From NCBI RefSeq assembly GCF_012033695.1, contig NZ_JAAVJI010000013.1, positions 62,001 through 126,000 of the forward strand: a stretch of 64,000 nt of DNA, given 5' to 3'. This document shows positions 53,006 through 61,648 of the stretch, piece by piece. The notes beneath the pieces are model-generated. The model was not told the DNA's origin, did no database searches, and saw nothing but the letters and a program-made list of their open reading frames with translations. Made by a program: the position numbers and the translations under genes. The stretch's first letter is position 1. Each line of letters opens with the position of its first letter. This stretch comes from Pseudomonas quercus (lineage in GTDB: Bacteria > Pseudomonadota > Gammaproteobacteria > Pseudomonadales > Pseudomonadaceae).

Positions 53006-53668
53006 ATGTCCCTTCTACGCTTGGACTCACTTGATAATGTGCTTTCATCCAGCCCTGGCGCTATTAACAGGAAGCGTTATACACCCTTTGGTGTAGTGAC
53101 ACCTATTACAGGTAGCGGGTCAGGCTTTCATGGCCAATTGAGTGAAAGGGTTTTTGAGGGGTACTTGCTGGGCAATGGGTACCGGTTGTACTCACCTAGC
53201 TTGATGAGATTCCTGAAAGCTGACGAGCATAGTCCCTTTGGCAAAGGGGGCATCAATGCCCATGCATTTTGTGGTGGCGATCCAGTTAATCAGCAGGATT
53301 TAACAGGACGGGCTTCAATCTCCAAAATTTTGGCCCGAATATTCAAAAAACCCCCATTAAAATTCAAACCTAAAGAATACCCTGTAGAAATCAATATTCC
53401 TGGAAGAACAAAACCGCTCATAATCATGAATAAAGAATCTGCGAAGTCTCTGTTCGAAAAGCAGGCAAGGCGCACAGCTGAGGCGTATGATGCAATACCA
53501 CCAAGCGGCCTCAATGAAGCCCTTTATTTTAGCGATCAGGCACGAGCTCTTCGAAATATTAGTATGGGCCTGAACGTATCGAAAAAGCATTTTGAGCATA
53601 TAACGGCCAAGGTTGGGCTTCACGACACCGAAACATTGAAAGAAATTATACGTGATATACGCAGATAG
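53006..53668 (+). CDS. Orphan RHS-core protein with variable C-terminal domain
   Basis: 220 residues. Residues 25-100 carry the end of an RHS core (RYTPFGV, GYLLGNGYRLYSPSLMRFLKADEHSPFGKGGINAHAFCGGDPVNQQDLTG cut into pieces), the usual junction after which toxin domains begin. The C-terminal 120 residues (residues 101-220) are richer in A/T-coded amino acids and match no domain I know. The long N-terminal repeat region of a full RHS protein is missing, so this is a short cassette-like form. No immunity gene follows. Its codon use differs from neighbours. Confidence 0.75.
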   Translation: MSLLRLDSLDNVLSSSPGAINRKRYTPFGVVTPITGSGSGFHGQLSERVFEGYLLGNGYRLYSPSLMRFLKADEHSPFGKGGINAHAFCGGDPVNQQDLTGRASISKILARIFKKPPLKFKPKEYPVEINIPGRTKPLIIMNKESAKSLFEKQARRTAEAYDAIPPSGLNEALYFSDQARALRNISMGLNVSKKHFEHITAKVGLHDTETLKEIIRDIRR

Positions 53669-53757
53669 ACTCTTAAGATGAATTAGTTTTAAACTAAATC
53701 AAGAGATTGAATCAGTGCAATAAGCAGCACTAAAAGTTGCCTATACACATACTTTAA

Positions 53758-53895
53758 TTATCCACGCTCAGGCAACGCAAACGCCATAACCATATCCCTA
53801 CGGTCTGTTGACTGTCGTGCCCCACCCATGGTCAGCAGCACATATTGCTTGCCGGTTTTGGGCGATACGTATGCGTGGTCAAGGCCCAGCGGTAT
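53758..53895 (-). pseudogene. C-terminal relic of a PQQ-dependent (glucose dehydrogenase-like) dehydrogenase
   Basis: Forty-five codons read leftward without a start. They encode IPLGLDHAYVSPKTGKQY, then VLLTMGGARQSTDRRDMVMAFALPE and a stop. From memory this is the C-terminal end of membrane-bound quinoprotein dehydrogenases such as Gcd (VSPKTGKQYV...GGAR...YALP). A TAG stop lies directly upstream and an inverted repeat follows it (53897-53925), so only the tail survives. The surrounding 53669-54102 gap has no other gene. Confidence 0.75.
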
Positions 53896-53896
53896 C

Positions 53897-53925
53897 TATT
53901 CAGAGTGTATATAGCATTCTGAATA
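53897..53925. repeat. Inverted repeat at the edge of the dehydrogenase relic
   Basis: TATTCAGA (53897-53904) and TCTGAATA (53918-53925) form a perfect 8-bp inverted repeat with a 13-nt spacer, starting 2 bp past the truncation point of the relic. It may mark a deletion or element end. Confidence 0.45.
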
Positions 53926-54052
53926 TCTCGTTAACCGACTAGATCGTTTTATAAACATACCGAAGGGACAGGAAGGCTACGACAAATTGGCTCAGGGGCC
54001 GATGGGAGGCCTTTGCAACTTATAGGTCACTGGACGGCTTCTGGGCCGGGCG

Positions 54053-54088
54053 GCCAGCCTGCAAACCCAGTCACGTTCGCAGGCTGGC
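54053..54088. terminator. Hairpin after fdhA
   Basis: 10-bp inverted repeat GCCAGCCTGC / GCAGGCTGGC with a 16-nt loop, 14 bp past the fdhA stop. No U-tract; probably the 3' end of the leftward one-carbon operon. Confidence 0.45.
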
Positions 54089-54102
54089 ACTGAAAGGTGA
54101 TA

Positions 54103-55302
54103 TCAGGCCGCGCTAAACAACCCATGCGGATCAATCACAAACTTCTTCGGCACACCCGCATCGAATTCGCCATACCCCTGTGGCGCTTGATCCAGGCTGA
54201 TGACTTGCACACCCACCACTTCAGCGATGTTGATGCGGTCCCACATGATGGCCTGCATCAGTTGCCGGTTGTACTTCATCACCGGCGTTTGGCCGGTGTG
54301 GAAGCTGTGGGATTTGGCCCAGCCCAGGCCGAAGCGGATGCTGAGGGCACCGACCTTGGCGGCAGCGTCGTGGGCGCCTGGATCTTCGGTTACGTACAGG
54401 CCAGGAATACCGATTTTCCCGGAGACGCGGGTAACCTGCATCAGCGAGTTGAGCACGGTGGCCGGCGCCTCCTGTTGCGCACCGGCATGGCCATGGCCAC
54501 GGGCTTCGAAGCCTACGGCGTCTACCGCGCAATCCACTTCTGGCTCGCCCAGCAGGTTGGCAATCTGTTCGTGCAGGGGGGTGTCCTGGCTCAGGTCGGC
54601 AATTTCAAAACCCTGTGCCTTGGCATGGGCCAGGCGCACCGGGTTTACATCGCCTACGATCACCACCGCTGCGCCCAGCAAACGGGCAGAGGCGGCTGCC
54701 GCCAGGCCGACCGGGCCGGCACCAGCGACGTATACCGTGCTGCCAGGGCCGACACCGGCAGTAACAGCGCCGTGGTAACCAGTGGGCAGAATGTCCGACA
54801 GGCAGGTAAGGTCACGGATCTTCTCCATGGCCTTGTCGCGGTCAGGCAGCTTGAGCAGGTTGAAGTCGGCATAGGGCACCAGCACGTAGTCGGCCTGGCC
54901 GCCGGTCCAGTCGCCCATGTCCACGTAACCATAAGCACCGCCTGCACGTGCAGGGTTCACGGTGAGGCATACACCGGTGTGCTGCTCTTTACAGGACCGG
55001 CAGCGCCCACAGGCCACGTTGAAGGGAACGGAAACCAGGTCGCCGATCTTGAGGTGCTCGACGTCGCTGCCCTTCTCGATCACCTCACCGGTGATTTCAT
55101 GCCCCAGCACCAACCCCACTTGAGCGGTGGTACGGCCCCGTACCATGTGCTGGTCCGAGCCGCAGATGTTGGTGGATACCACCCGCAGGATCACGCCGTG
55201 TTCGATCTTGCGGCCGCGCGGGTCCTGCATTTTAGGGTAAGCGATGTTCTGTACCTCGACCTTGCCGGTTCCCAGGTACACCACGCCACGATTGTCAGCC
55301 AT
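54103..55302 (-). CDS. fdhA: Glutathione-independent formaldehyde dehydrogenase
   Basis: 399 residues, normal for the P. putida enzyme, starting MADNRGVVYLGTG; a longer in-frame reading lies in the repeat region and is not credible. Zinc alcohol dehydrogenase family: catalytic zinc ligands C47 (NICGSDQH) and H68 (GHEI), the four-cysteine structural site (CGRCRSC and C of GVC), and the NAD fold VYVAGAGPVGLAAA. Oxidises formaldehyde to formate with tightly bound NAD, no glutathione needed. It handles formaldehyde released by the sarcosine oxidase upstream. Confidence 0.95.
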   Translation of the reverse strand: MADNRGVVYLGTGKVEVQNIAYPKMQDPRGRKIEHGVILRVVSTNICGSDQHMVRGRTTAQVGLVLGHEITGEVIEKGSDVEHLKIGDLVSVPFNVACGRCRSCKEQHTGVCLTVNPARAGGAYGYVDMGDWTGGQADYVLVPYADFNLLKLPDRDKAMEKIRDLTCLSDILPTGYHGAVTAGVGPGSTVYVAGAGPVGLAAAASARLLGAAVVIVGDVNPVRLAHAKAQGFEIADLSQDTPLHEQIANLLGEPEVDCAVDAVGFEARGHGHAGAQQEAPATVLNSLMQVTRVSGKIGIPGLYVTEDPGAHDAAAKVGALSIRFGLGWAKSHSFHTGQTPVMKYNRQLMQAIMWDRINIAEVVGVQVISLDQAPQGYGEFDAGVPKKFVIDPHGLFSAA

Positions 55303-55317
55303 GTTCGTTTCTCCACG

Positions 55318-55332
55318 CTTGTTGTTGTTTTT
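55318..55332 (-). promoter_or_regulatory. CA-rich motif in the fdhA leader (possible Hfq/Crc target)
   Basis: On the minus strand the leader reads AAAAACAACAACAAG about 16 bases before the fdhA start codon, just ahead of the ribosome site. It matches the A-rich CA-motif pattern (AANAANAA) to which Hfq with Crc binds in pseudomonads to repress catabolic mRNAs. Confidence 0.45.
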
Positions 55333-55336
55333 GGGA

Positions 55337-55419
55337 GCTGCAAGTTTTAAGCGGCAAGCGGCAAGAAAGGGCCTCGCCACCTCGCTTTTACTTGAAGCTT
55401 GAAGCTTGCAGCTTGCAGC
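55337..55419. repeat. Inverted array of heptamers between fdhA and purU
   Basis: The right arm (55392-55419) is four tandem heptamers: TTGAAGC, TTGAAGC, TTGCAGC, TTGCAGC. The left arm (55337-55364) is four heptamers in reverse orientation: GCTGCAA, GTTTTAA, GCGGCAA, GCGGCAA. The two arms can fold into a long imperfect hairpin inside the operon. Related GCTTGAAGCTTGCAG-type elements are scattered in Pseudomonas genomes. Confidence 0.7.
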
Positions 55420-55437
55420 AGGCAGCCGAAGCTGCCA

Positions 55438-56295
55438 CTAAAGGACAACGGTGCGGTTGGCGTTCAGGAACACCCGCCGCTCAATGTGGTAGCCCACCGC
55501 CTTGGCCAGGGTAAGGCATTCGATATCTCGGCCTTTGGCGACCAGGTCTTCCGGGTAGTGGGCGTGGTCCACCACTTCCACGCCTTGGGCGATGATCGGG
55601 CCTTCGTCCAGGTCGTTGTTGATGTAGTGCGCCGTGGCGCCCACCAGCTTCACACCTTTGTTGTAGGCCTGGTGATAAGGCTTGGCCCCTTTGAAACCAG
55701 GCAGCAGCGAGTGGTGGATATTGATGGCCCAGCCATCCAGGCGGCGACACAGTTCGGGGGACAGGACCTGCATATAGCGGGCAAGGATCACCAGTTCGGC
55801 ACCGGTAGCCTCGACCACTTCCATGACCTGGCGCTCCTGGGCCGGCTTGTCGTGGGGGGCCAATGGGAAATGGTGATAGGCGATGCCATGCCAGCGTGCC
55901 AGAGGCTCCAGGTCCGGGTGGTTGGAGATGACGGCGGTCACGTCCATGGGCAGTTGGCCGATGCGTTGGCGGTACAGCAAGTCGTTGAGGCAGTGGTCGG
56001 CCTTGGAGACCATAATCACCACCTTGGGCCGGTACTGTGGCGCGGTAAGTTCGAAGCGCATGCCGAACTCACTGACTCGCTCACCCAGGCCGGCACGAAA
56101 ACCTTGCTCGTCAAACCCCTCCGGTTGGCGGAACTCCACACGAATGAAGAAGCGCGCTGAGAGACGGTCATCGAAGGAATGGTGCTCGGTCACGTAGCAA
56201 CCCTGCTCGTGCAGGTAGCGGGTCACCGCATCCACCGTGCCAAGCCGGCTGGGGCAATCGGCAGCAAGAATCCAGGTATCAGGGGCGCGGGCCAT
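55438..56295 (-). CDS. purU: Formyltetrahydrofolate deformylase
   Basis: 285 residues from the ATG at 56295 (ggagag ribosome site); an in-frame ATG 21 bp upstream is less likely. ACT domain at the N-terminus (ILAADCPSRLGTVDAVTRYL), then the formyltransferase domain with NIHHSLLPGFKGAKPYH, and catalytic Asp in NNDLDEGPII. It frees formate and tetrahydrofolate from formyl-THF, balancing the one-carbon pool loaded by sarcosine oxidation. Confidence 0.95.
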   Translation of the reverse strand: MARAPDTWILAADCPSRLGTVDAVTRYLHEQGCYVTEHHSFDDRLSARFFIRVEFRQPEGFDEQGFRAGLGERVSEFGMRFELTAPQYRPKVVIMVSKADHCLNDLLYRQRIGQLPMDVTAVISNHPDLEPLARWHGIAYHHFPLAPHDKPAQERQVMEVVEATGAELVILARYMQVLSPELCRRLDGWAINIHHSLLPGFKGAKPYHQAYNKGVKLVGATAHYINNDLDEGPIIAQGVEVVDHAHYPEDLVAKGRDIECLTLAKAVGYHIERRVFLNANRTVVL

Positions 56296-56346
56296 GAGGC
56301 TCTCCGTCAGTGCCAATCGAACCTTCAGTGCTAATCAAAGCGTGTT

Positions 56347-56363
56347 CGCGCGCTTTGCGCGCG
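56347..56363. terminator. GC hairpin between soxG and purU
   Basis: Stem CGCGCGC / GCGCGCG with a TTT loop, in the 86-bp gap after soxG. It lacks a T-tract, so it may reduce rather than end transcription into purU. Confidence 0.4.
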
Positions 56364-56381
56364 CCCACAATGACACACCCT

Positions 56382-57014
56382 TTAGTCCGCGATGGCCAAG
56401 CCGTACTCGGCGCTGGCATCCTGCAGCCACATCCACCAATAGTCGGCAAAGCTGCGGCGTATGACCAATTCCCACGTACTTTCACCCATACGCCGAATGA
56501 TCAGCTGGGATTTGGCGAACACCGTCCCCACACCCTTACCCACCGGGAAGTTGTCGGGGTGCACGTCATAGCTGGTGGACTTCATCAGCACGTCGCGTAC
56601 GTTAGGGCCGGTCAATTCGAGCACCGTTTGCCCACCGCTCACATTCACGACCTGCACATGCTGGCCATTCAAGGCCTCATGCAAACGCTGCTCGGCCGCG
56701 AATTCCTCACCACCCGGGCAAATGAACAGCCACTCGTCCGGCCCCATCCACTGCAGGGTCGTGTCGCCACTGCCGCTTACGGCCAGGGCAGCGGGCAGCT
56801 CCAGCCCCAGTGCCTTGTGCACACCACCGGCAAAGGCCGGGTTGGCGGCGTCGCCACGTACGGTAAGGTGGCCCAGCAGTTTTTTCTCGCGCAGGGTCAC
56901 CCCTGCGTTCGCTCGCCCTTTGCCCACCAGGCTCGCCAGGTCGGCATGGTGTAGCGGCGTTTCGGCTTTCACAGCGCCATCAGGGCGCTGCTGGTAAAGG
57001 TTGGCTGTGGTCAT
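56382..57014 (-). CDS. soxG: Sarcosine oxidase gamma subunit
   Basis: 210 residues from MTTANLYQQRPDGAVK (gaaggg ribosome site). Related to the T-protein (GcvT) fold: AAMSGSG-like and GPNVRDVLMKSTSYDVHP segments. Forms the heterotetramer with SoxB, SoxD and SoxA. Ends the sox genes proper; the next gene is purU. Confidence 0.93.
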   Translation of the reverse strand: MTTANLYQQRPDGAVKAETPLHHADLASLVGKGRANAGVTLREKKLLGHLTVRGDAANPAFAGGVHKALGLELPAALAVSGSGDTTLQWMGPDEWLFICPGGEEFAAEQRLHEALNGQHVQVVNVSGGQTVLELTGPNVRDVLMKSTSYDVHPDNFPVGKGVGTVFAKSQLIIRRMGESTWELVIRRSFADYWWMWLQDASAEYGLAIAD

Positions 57015-57053
57015 GTCAAAGCCCTTCAAAAAAGTCGTGGGTGCCGCTGCCGG

Positions 57054-60000
57054 TCATACGTTCTGCCGCTCGCCTTTGGGGTCCACGAACACGGAGCTGC
57101 AGATTTCCGCTTCAATGGCACTGCCATCAGCCAAGGGCGCCCAGACCTTCTCGCCCATGCGCTTGAGGCCACCTTTGACCACGGCCATGGCAAAGGAGCG
57201 GCCCAAGGTGGGGCTCATATAGCTGGAAGTCACATGGCCTACCATGTCCATGGGGATGGGCTGCTTGGGGTCGCGTACCAATTGCGCGCCTTCAGGCAGC
57301 ACGCGGTTGGGGTCGACCGGCTTGAGGCCGACCAGTTGTTTGCGGTCGTCGCGCACGCAGTCTTCACGGGTCAAGCCGCGCGAGCCGATCCACGGGAAGG
57401 GTTTGGTACGGCCCACGCACCAACCCATGTTCAGGTCGTCCGGGGTCATGGAGGCGTCGGTGTCCTGGCCTACGATGATGAAGCCCTTCTCGGCCCGCAG
57501 CACGTGCATGGTCTCGGTGCCGTAAGGCGTAAGGTTGTAGGCCTTGCCCGCCTCTACAATCGCTTCGAGCACGCCCATGGCGTAGTTGGCCTGGATGTTC
57601 ACCTCGTAGGAAAGCTCGCCAGTGAAGGAGATCCGGAACACACGTGCCGGCACACCCGCCACCTTGCCTTCCTGCCAAGTCATGAACGGGAACGCGTCCT
57701 TGTCCAGGTTGATGTCGGTGATATGGCTTAGTAGCTTGCGGCTATTGGGGCCAGACAAGGTCAGTGTGGCCCAGTGGTCGGTGACCGAGGTGAAATACAC
57801 CTTCAGCTCGGGCCACTCGGTCTGGTGGTACAGCTCCAGCCATTGCAGCACACGTGCCGCACCGCCCGTGGTGGTGGTCATCAGGAAGTGGTTGTCGGCC
57901 AGGCAGGCGGTCACACCGTCATCGAAGACCATGCCGTCTTCCTTGCACATCAATCCATAGCGAGCCTTGCCTACGTCCAGCTTGGTCCAGGCGTTGGTAT
58001 AGACGCGGTTCAGGAACTCGCGGGCATCCGGCCCTTGAATGTCGATCTTGCCCAGGGTGGACGCATCCAGCAGGCCTACGCTGTCACGGACCGCCTTGCA
58101 TTCGCGGGCTACGGCACTGTGCAGGTCCTCGCCACGCTGCGGGAAATACCAGGGCCGCTTCCACTGGCCTACATCCTCGAACTCGGCCTTTTGCTTCACA
58201 TGCCAGGCATGCAGCGCAGTGAAGCGCACAGCATCGAACAGGTGGCCACAGTTGCGCCCAGCCACCGCGCCGAAGGTCACTGGCGTGTAGTTGGGGCGGA
58301 ACATGGTGGTACCCATGTCGGTGATGGAGATGCCCCGTGAGCGCGCGGCGATGGCCAAGCCATTGATGTTGCCCAGCTTGCCCTGATCGGTACCGAAGCC
58401 CAAGGCGGTGTAGCGTTTCACGTGTTCGACCGACTCGAAACCTTCTCGGGTAGCCAGCTCGATGGCCGCCGCCGTGACATCGTTCTGCAGGTCCACGAAC
58501 TGCTTTGGCGCACGTGCTGTGGATTTGTCGTGAGGCACCTGGAACAGCGCCAGGGTGGGCTCATCGGTGCGGGGAACAGTGCGGGGCAGCGTGCCCTCGA
58601 CAAACTTGAAACCTGCTTCAGCGGCTGCACGCGCACCGCCTTCGAAACCATCGGCCAAGGCGTCGCCCAACCCGTACACGCCATTGATGCCGCCTACGCA
58701 CACGCGCTTCTGCGGCGCGTCACCTGGAACGAAGCCCAGGATGTCCTCCCGCCAGACCGGCTTACCGCCCAGGTGCGATGCCAGGTGCACCACAGGGCTA
58801 TAGCCCCCGGAGGTGCCCACCAAGTCGCAGTCCAGCCATTCGCCTGGGCTGCTGACTTTCAAGCCTTTCACATCGATGGCTGCGATACGTGCGCCGGTCA
58901 CGCGGCGCGTGCCGCGTGTTTCGATCACGGCACTGCCGGTGAGGATACGTATGCCCTTGGCACGGGCTTCTTCCACCAGCATGCCGCGTGGGTTGGGCCG
59001 TGCATCAGCGATGGCGACCACTTGCAGGCCTGCCTCTACCCAGTCCAGGGCCGCCCGGTAGGCATGGTCGTTATTTACACCCAGCACCAGTTGCTTGCCG
59101 GGCGCCACGCCGTAGCGGCGCACGTAGGTGGCGATGGCACCGGCTAGCATGTTGCCGGGCAGGTCGTTGTTGCCGTACACCAGCGGCCGCTCGTGGGCGC
59201 CAGTGGCCAGCACCACGCGTGCGGCGCGTACCCGGTGCATACGTTGGCGCACCTGGCCGATAGGCGCTCGCTCGCCCAAATGGTCAGTCAGGCGCTGGTG
59301 GATCGTGAGGAAATTATGGTCGTGGTAACCGTTAACCGTAGCGCGTGGCAACAAGGTAACGCTCGGCAAGCTGGCCAACTCTGCTACTACCGACGCGACC
59401 CACTCAGCGGCGGGCTTGCCGTCCAGGGATTCGCGGGTGTCCAGCAAACTGCCGCCGAAGGCTTCCTGTTCATCGGCGAGGATAACCCGCGCGCCACTGT
59501 GCGCAGCCGCCAGTGCAGCCGCCAGGCCAGCAGGGCCGGCGCCTACCACCAGCACGTCACAGTGCTGGTTCATGCAGTCGTAGGTGTCCGGGTCCAGTTC
59601 GGTAGGTGAACGCCCCAGCCCAGCGGCCTTGCGGATGTACTTTTCGTAAGTCATCCAGAAGGACTGCGGGTACATGAAGGTTTTGTAGTAGAAGCCCGGC
59701 GGCATCAGCTTACCGCCCACCTTGCCCAGAATCCCCATCAGGTCGTTGTTCACGTTGGGCCAGCCGTTGGTGCTGGTGGCCACCAGGTTCGGGTACAGCG
59801 CCTGCTGGGTGGCACGAACGTTGGGGATTTGCGTGGCTTCGGTACCGCCCAGTTGCAATACGGCGTTGGGCTCTTCGGCGCCGGCAGCCACAATGCCGCG
59901 GGGGCGGGAGTACTTGAAGCTGCGCCCTACCACGTCTACGCCGTTGGCGAGCAGGGCCGATGCCAGTGTGTCACCCTCGAAACCCGTGTAGCGCTGGCCA

Positions 60001-60071
60001 TTGAAGGTAAATTCGATGCGCTTGCTGCGGTCGATAAGGCCGCCGCTGGAAAGGCGATTGACCTGGCTCAT
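57054..60071 (-). CDS. soxA: Sarcosine oxidase alpha subunit
   Basis: 1005 residues, the expected size. Start MSQVNRLSSGG overlaps soxD by 4 bp. The N-terminal part has a 2Fe-2S-ferredoxin-like sequence (FNGQRYTGFEGDTLASALLANG) and an NAD(P)-binding domain (DVLVVGAGPAGLAAALAA). The C-terminal part is a GcvT-like tetrahydrofolate-binding domain (LDASTLGKIDIQGPDAREFLNRVYTN, split). It binds the NAD+ cofactor and hands the methylene group to THF as 5,10-methylene-THF. Confidence 0.95.
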   Translation of the reverse strand: MSQVNRLSSGGLIDRSKRIEFTFNGQRYTGFEGDTLASALLANGVDVVGRSFKYSRPRGIVAAGAEEPNAVLQLGGTEATQIPNVRATQQALYPNLVATSTNGWPNVNNDLMGILGKVGGKLMPPGFYYKTFMYPQSFWMTYEKYIRKAAGLGRSPTELDPDTYDCMNQHCDVLVVGAGPAGLAAALAAAHSGARVILADEQEAFGGSLLDTRESLDGKPAAEWVASVVAELASLPSVTLLPRATVNGYHDHNFLTIHQRLTDHLGERAPIGQVRQRMHRVRAARVVLATGAHERPLVYGNNDLPGNMLAGAIATYVRRYGVAPGKQLVLGVNNDHAYRAALDWVEAGLQVVAIADARPNPRGMLVEEARAKGIRILTGSAVIETRGTRRVTGARIAAIDVKGLKVSSPGEWLDCDLVGTSGGYSPVVHLASHLGGKPVWREDILGFVPGDAPQKRVCVGGINGVYGLGDALADGFEGGARAAAEAGFKFVEGTLPRTVPRTDEPTLALFQVPHDKSTARAPKQFVDLQNDVTAAAIELATREGFESVEHVKRYTALGFGTDQGKLGNINGLAIAARSRGISITDMGTTMFRPNYTPVTFGAVAGRNCGHLFDAVRFTALHAWHVKQKAEFEDVGQWKRPWYFPQRGEDLHSAVARECKAVRDSVGLLDASTLGKIDIQGPDAREFLNRVYTNAWTKLDVGKARYGLMCKEDGMVFDDGVTACLADNHFLMTTTTGGAARVLQWLELYHQTEWPELKVYFTSVTDHWATLTLSGPNSRKLLSHITDINLDKDAFPFMTWQEGKVAGVPARVFRISFTGELSYEVNIQANYAMGVLEAIVEAGKAYNLTPYGTETMHVLRAEKGFIIVGQDTDASMTPDDLNMGWCVGRTKPFPWIGSRGLTREDCVRDDRKQLVGLKPVDPNRVLPEGAQLVRDPKQPIPMDMVGHVTSSYMSPTLGRSFAMAVVKGGLKRMGEKVWAPLADGSAIEAEICSSVFVDPKGERQNV

Positions 60072-60367
60072 ACCTGCTCCCCTTTCGCAGCAGTGAATTG
60101 TGGCGTGGCGCCGATCGGATAGGTTTCGAGAATTTCGTAGGTGAGTGTGTTGCGGCTCATGTTGAAGTAGCGGCGGCAGCCGGTGGCATGCAGCCACAGC
60201 TCATGGTGAATACCGCGTACGTTGTCGCGGAAGAACATGTAGTCGCCCCATTGCTCATCGGTGCAGGCCGCAGGGTCCAGCGGGCGCGGAATATGCGCCT
60301 GGCCGGCGACCTGGTATTCCTCTTCGGAGCGGTGTTCGCCGCAGTACGGACAGAAGATGTACAGCAT
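60068..60367 (-). CDS. soxD: Sarcosine oxidase delta subunit
   Basis: 99 residues. Zinc-binding N-terminus CPYCGEHRSEEEY and a WLHATGCRRYFNM segment are characteristic. It supports assembly of the heterotetramer. Overlaps soxA by 4 bp, 15 bp after soxB. Confidence 0.95.
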   Translation of the reverse strand: MLYIFCPYCGEHRSEEEYQVAGQAHIPRPLDPAACTDEQWGDYMFFRDNVRGIHHELWLHATGCRRYFNMSRNTLTYEILETYPIGATPQFTAAKGEQV

Positions 60368-60382
60368 GGTGGTGGTCTCCGG

Positions 60383-61633
60383 TCAGTGGGCGACGGCAGC
60401 AGCGCCGTGTTCGTCGATAAGGGCGCCGTTGTGGAAGCGCTCGATGGAAAACGGCTTGGCCAAGGGATGCATCTCGCCTTTGGCAAGGCTGGCAGCAAAC
60501 ACGTTGCCCGAGCCCGGTGTAGCCTTGAAGCCACCGGTGCCCCAACCGCAATTGAAGAACAGGTTCTGTACCGGGGTTTTGCTGATAATCGGGCAGGCAT
60601 CCGGGGTGGTGTCCACAATGCCGCCCCACTGGCGGTTCATGCGCACGCGGGACAACACCGGGAACATCTCTACGATGGCTTGCAGCGTGTGCTCGATCAC
60701 AGGGTACGAGCCGCGCTGGCCGTAGCCGACCCAGCTGTCGATACCAGCACCGATCACCAGGTCGCCCTTGTCGGACTGGCTGATGTAGCCGTGCACGGCG
60801 TTGCTCATGATGACGCTGTCGATAATAGGCTTGAGCGGTTCAGACACCAGCGCCTGCAAGGGGTGAGACTCTACAGGCAAGCGAAAGCCCGCCAGGCTGG
60901 CCATGTGGCCGGAATTACCTGCGGTGACCACGCCCACGCGCTTGCCGCCGATAAAGCCGCGGTTGGTTTCCACCCCGACCACCACGCCGTTTTCCTTGCG
61001 AAAGCCAATCACCTCGGTCTGCTGAATCAGGTCCACGCCCAGTGCATCCGCAGCCCGCGCATAGCCCCAGGCCACCGCGTCATGTCGAGCCACGCCACCG
61101 CGGCGCTGAACCGTGGCGCCAATGATGGGGTAACGGGTATTTCGGGTGCAGTCCAGGTAAGGAATCTCTTCAGCCACCTGCTGCGCATTCAGCAGTTCAC
61201 CATCCACGCCGTTGAGGCGGTTGGCGCTCACGCGGCGTTCGGAGTCGCGCATGTCTTGCAGGGTATGGCACAGGTTGTACACGCCCCGCTGGGAGAACAT
61301 CACGTTGTAGTTCAGGTCCTGGGACAGGCCTTCCCACAGCTTCATGGCGTGTTCGTAAAGGTGCGCCGATTCGTCCCACAGGTAGTTGGAACGCACGATG
61401 GTGGTGTTGCGGGCGGTGTTGCCACCGCCCAGCCAGCCTTTCTCGACCACAGCCACATTGGTGATGCCATGTTCCTTAGCCAGGTAGTACGCCGTGGCCA
61501 GGCCATGACCGCCGCCGCCCACGATGATCACATCGTACATAGGCTTGGGCGTAGGCGTGCGCCACATGCGCTGCCAGTTTTCGTGGTGGCTGAGGGAGTG
61601 CTTGAAAAGGCCGAAGCCTGAATAGCGCTGCAT
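60383..61633 (-). CDS. soxB: Sarcosine oxidase beta subunit
   Basis: 416 residues, FAD-dependent amine oxidase. The dinucleotide fold VIIVGGGGHGLATAYYLA is near residue 36. The subunit carries covalent FMN on a histidine and FAD; the active-site region includes GWLGGGNTARNTTIVRSNYL. It oxidises sarcosine to an iminium, yielding glycine and a one-carbon unit, with H2O2 from O2. Confidence 0.95.
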   Translation of the reverse strand: MQRYSGFGLFKHSLSHHENWQRMWRTPTPKPMYDVIIVGGGGHGLATAYYLAKEHGITNVAVVEKGWLGGGNTARNTTIVRSNYLWDESAHLYEHAMKLWEGLSQDLNYNVMFSQRGVYNLCHTLQDMRDSERRVSANRLNGVDGELLNAQQVAEEIPYLDCTRNTRYPIIGATVQRRGGVARHDAVAWGYARAADALGVDLIQQTEVIGFRKENGVVVGVETNRGFIGGKRVGVVTAGNSGHMASLAGFRLPVESHPLQALVSEPLKPIIDSVIMSNAVHGYISQSDKGDLVIGAGIDSWVGYGQRGSYPVIEHTLQAIVEMFPVLSRVRMNRQWGGIVDTTPDACPIISKTPVQNLFFNCGWGTGGFKATPGSGNVFAASLAKGEMHPLAKPFSIERFHNGALIDEHGAAAVAH

Positions 61634-61648
61634 AATCGTTACTCCAGC

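Noticed and set aside
53758..53766. One-mismatch DnaA box (TTATCCACG) at the end of the dehydrogenase relic
   Set aside because: Single near-match, not clustered with others, and part of the relic's coding tail.
54097..55350. Open frame opposite fdhA
   Set aside because: Shadow of a complete, clearly recognised gene on the minus strand.
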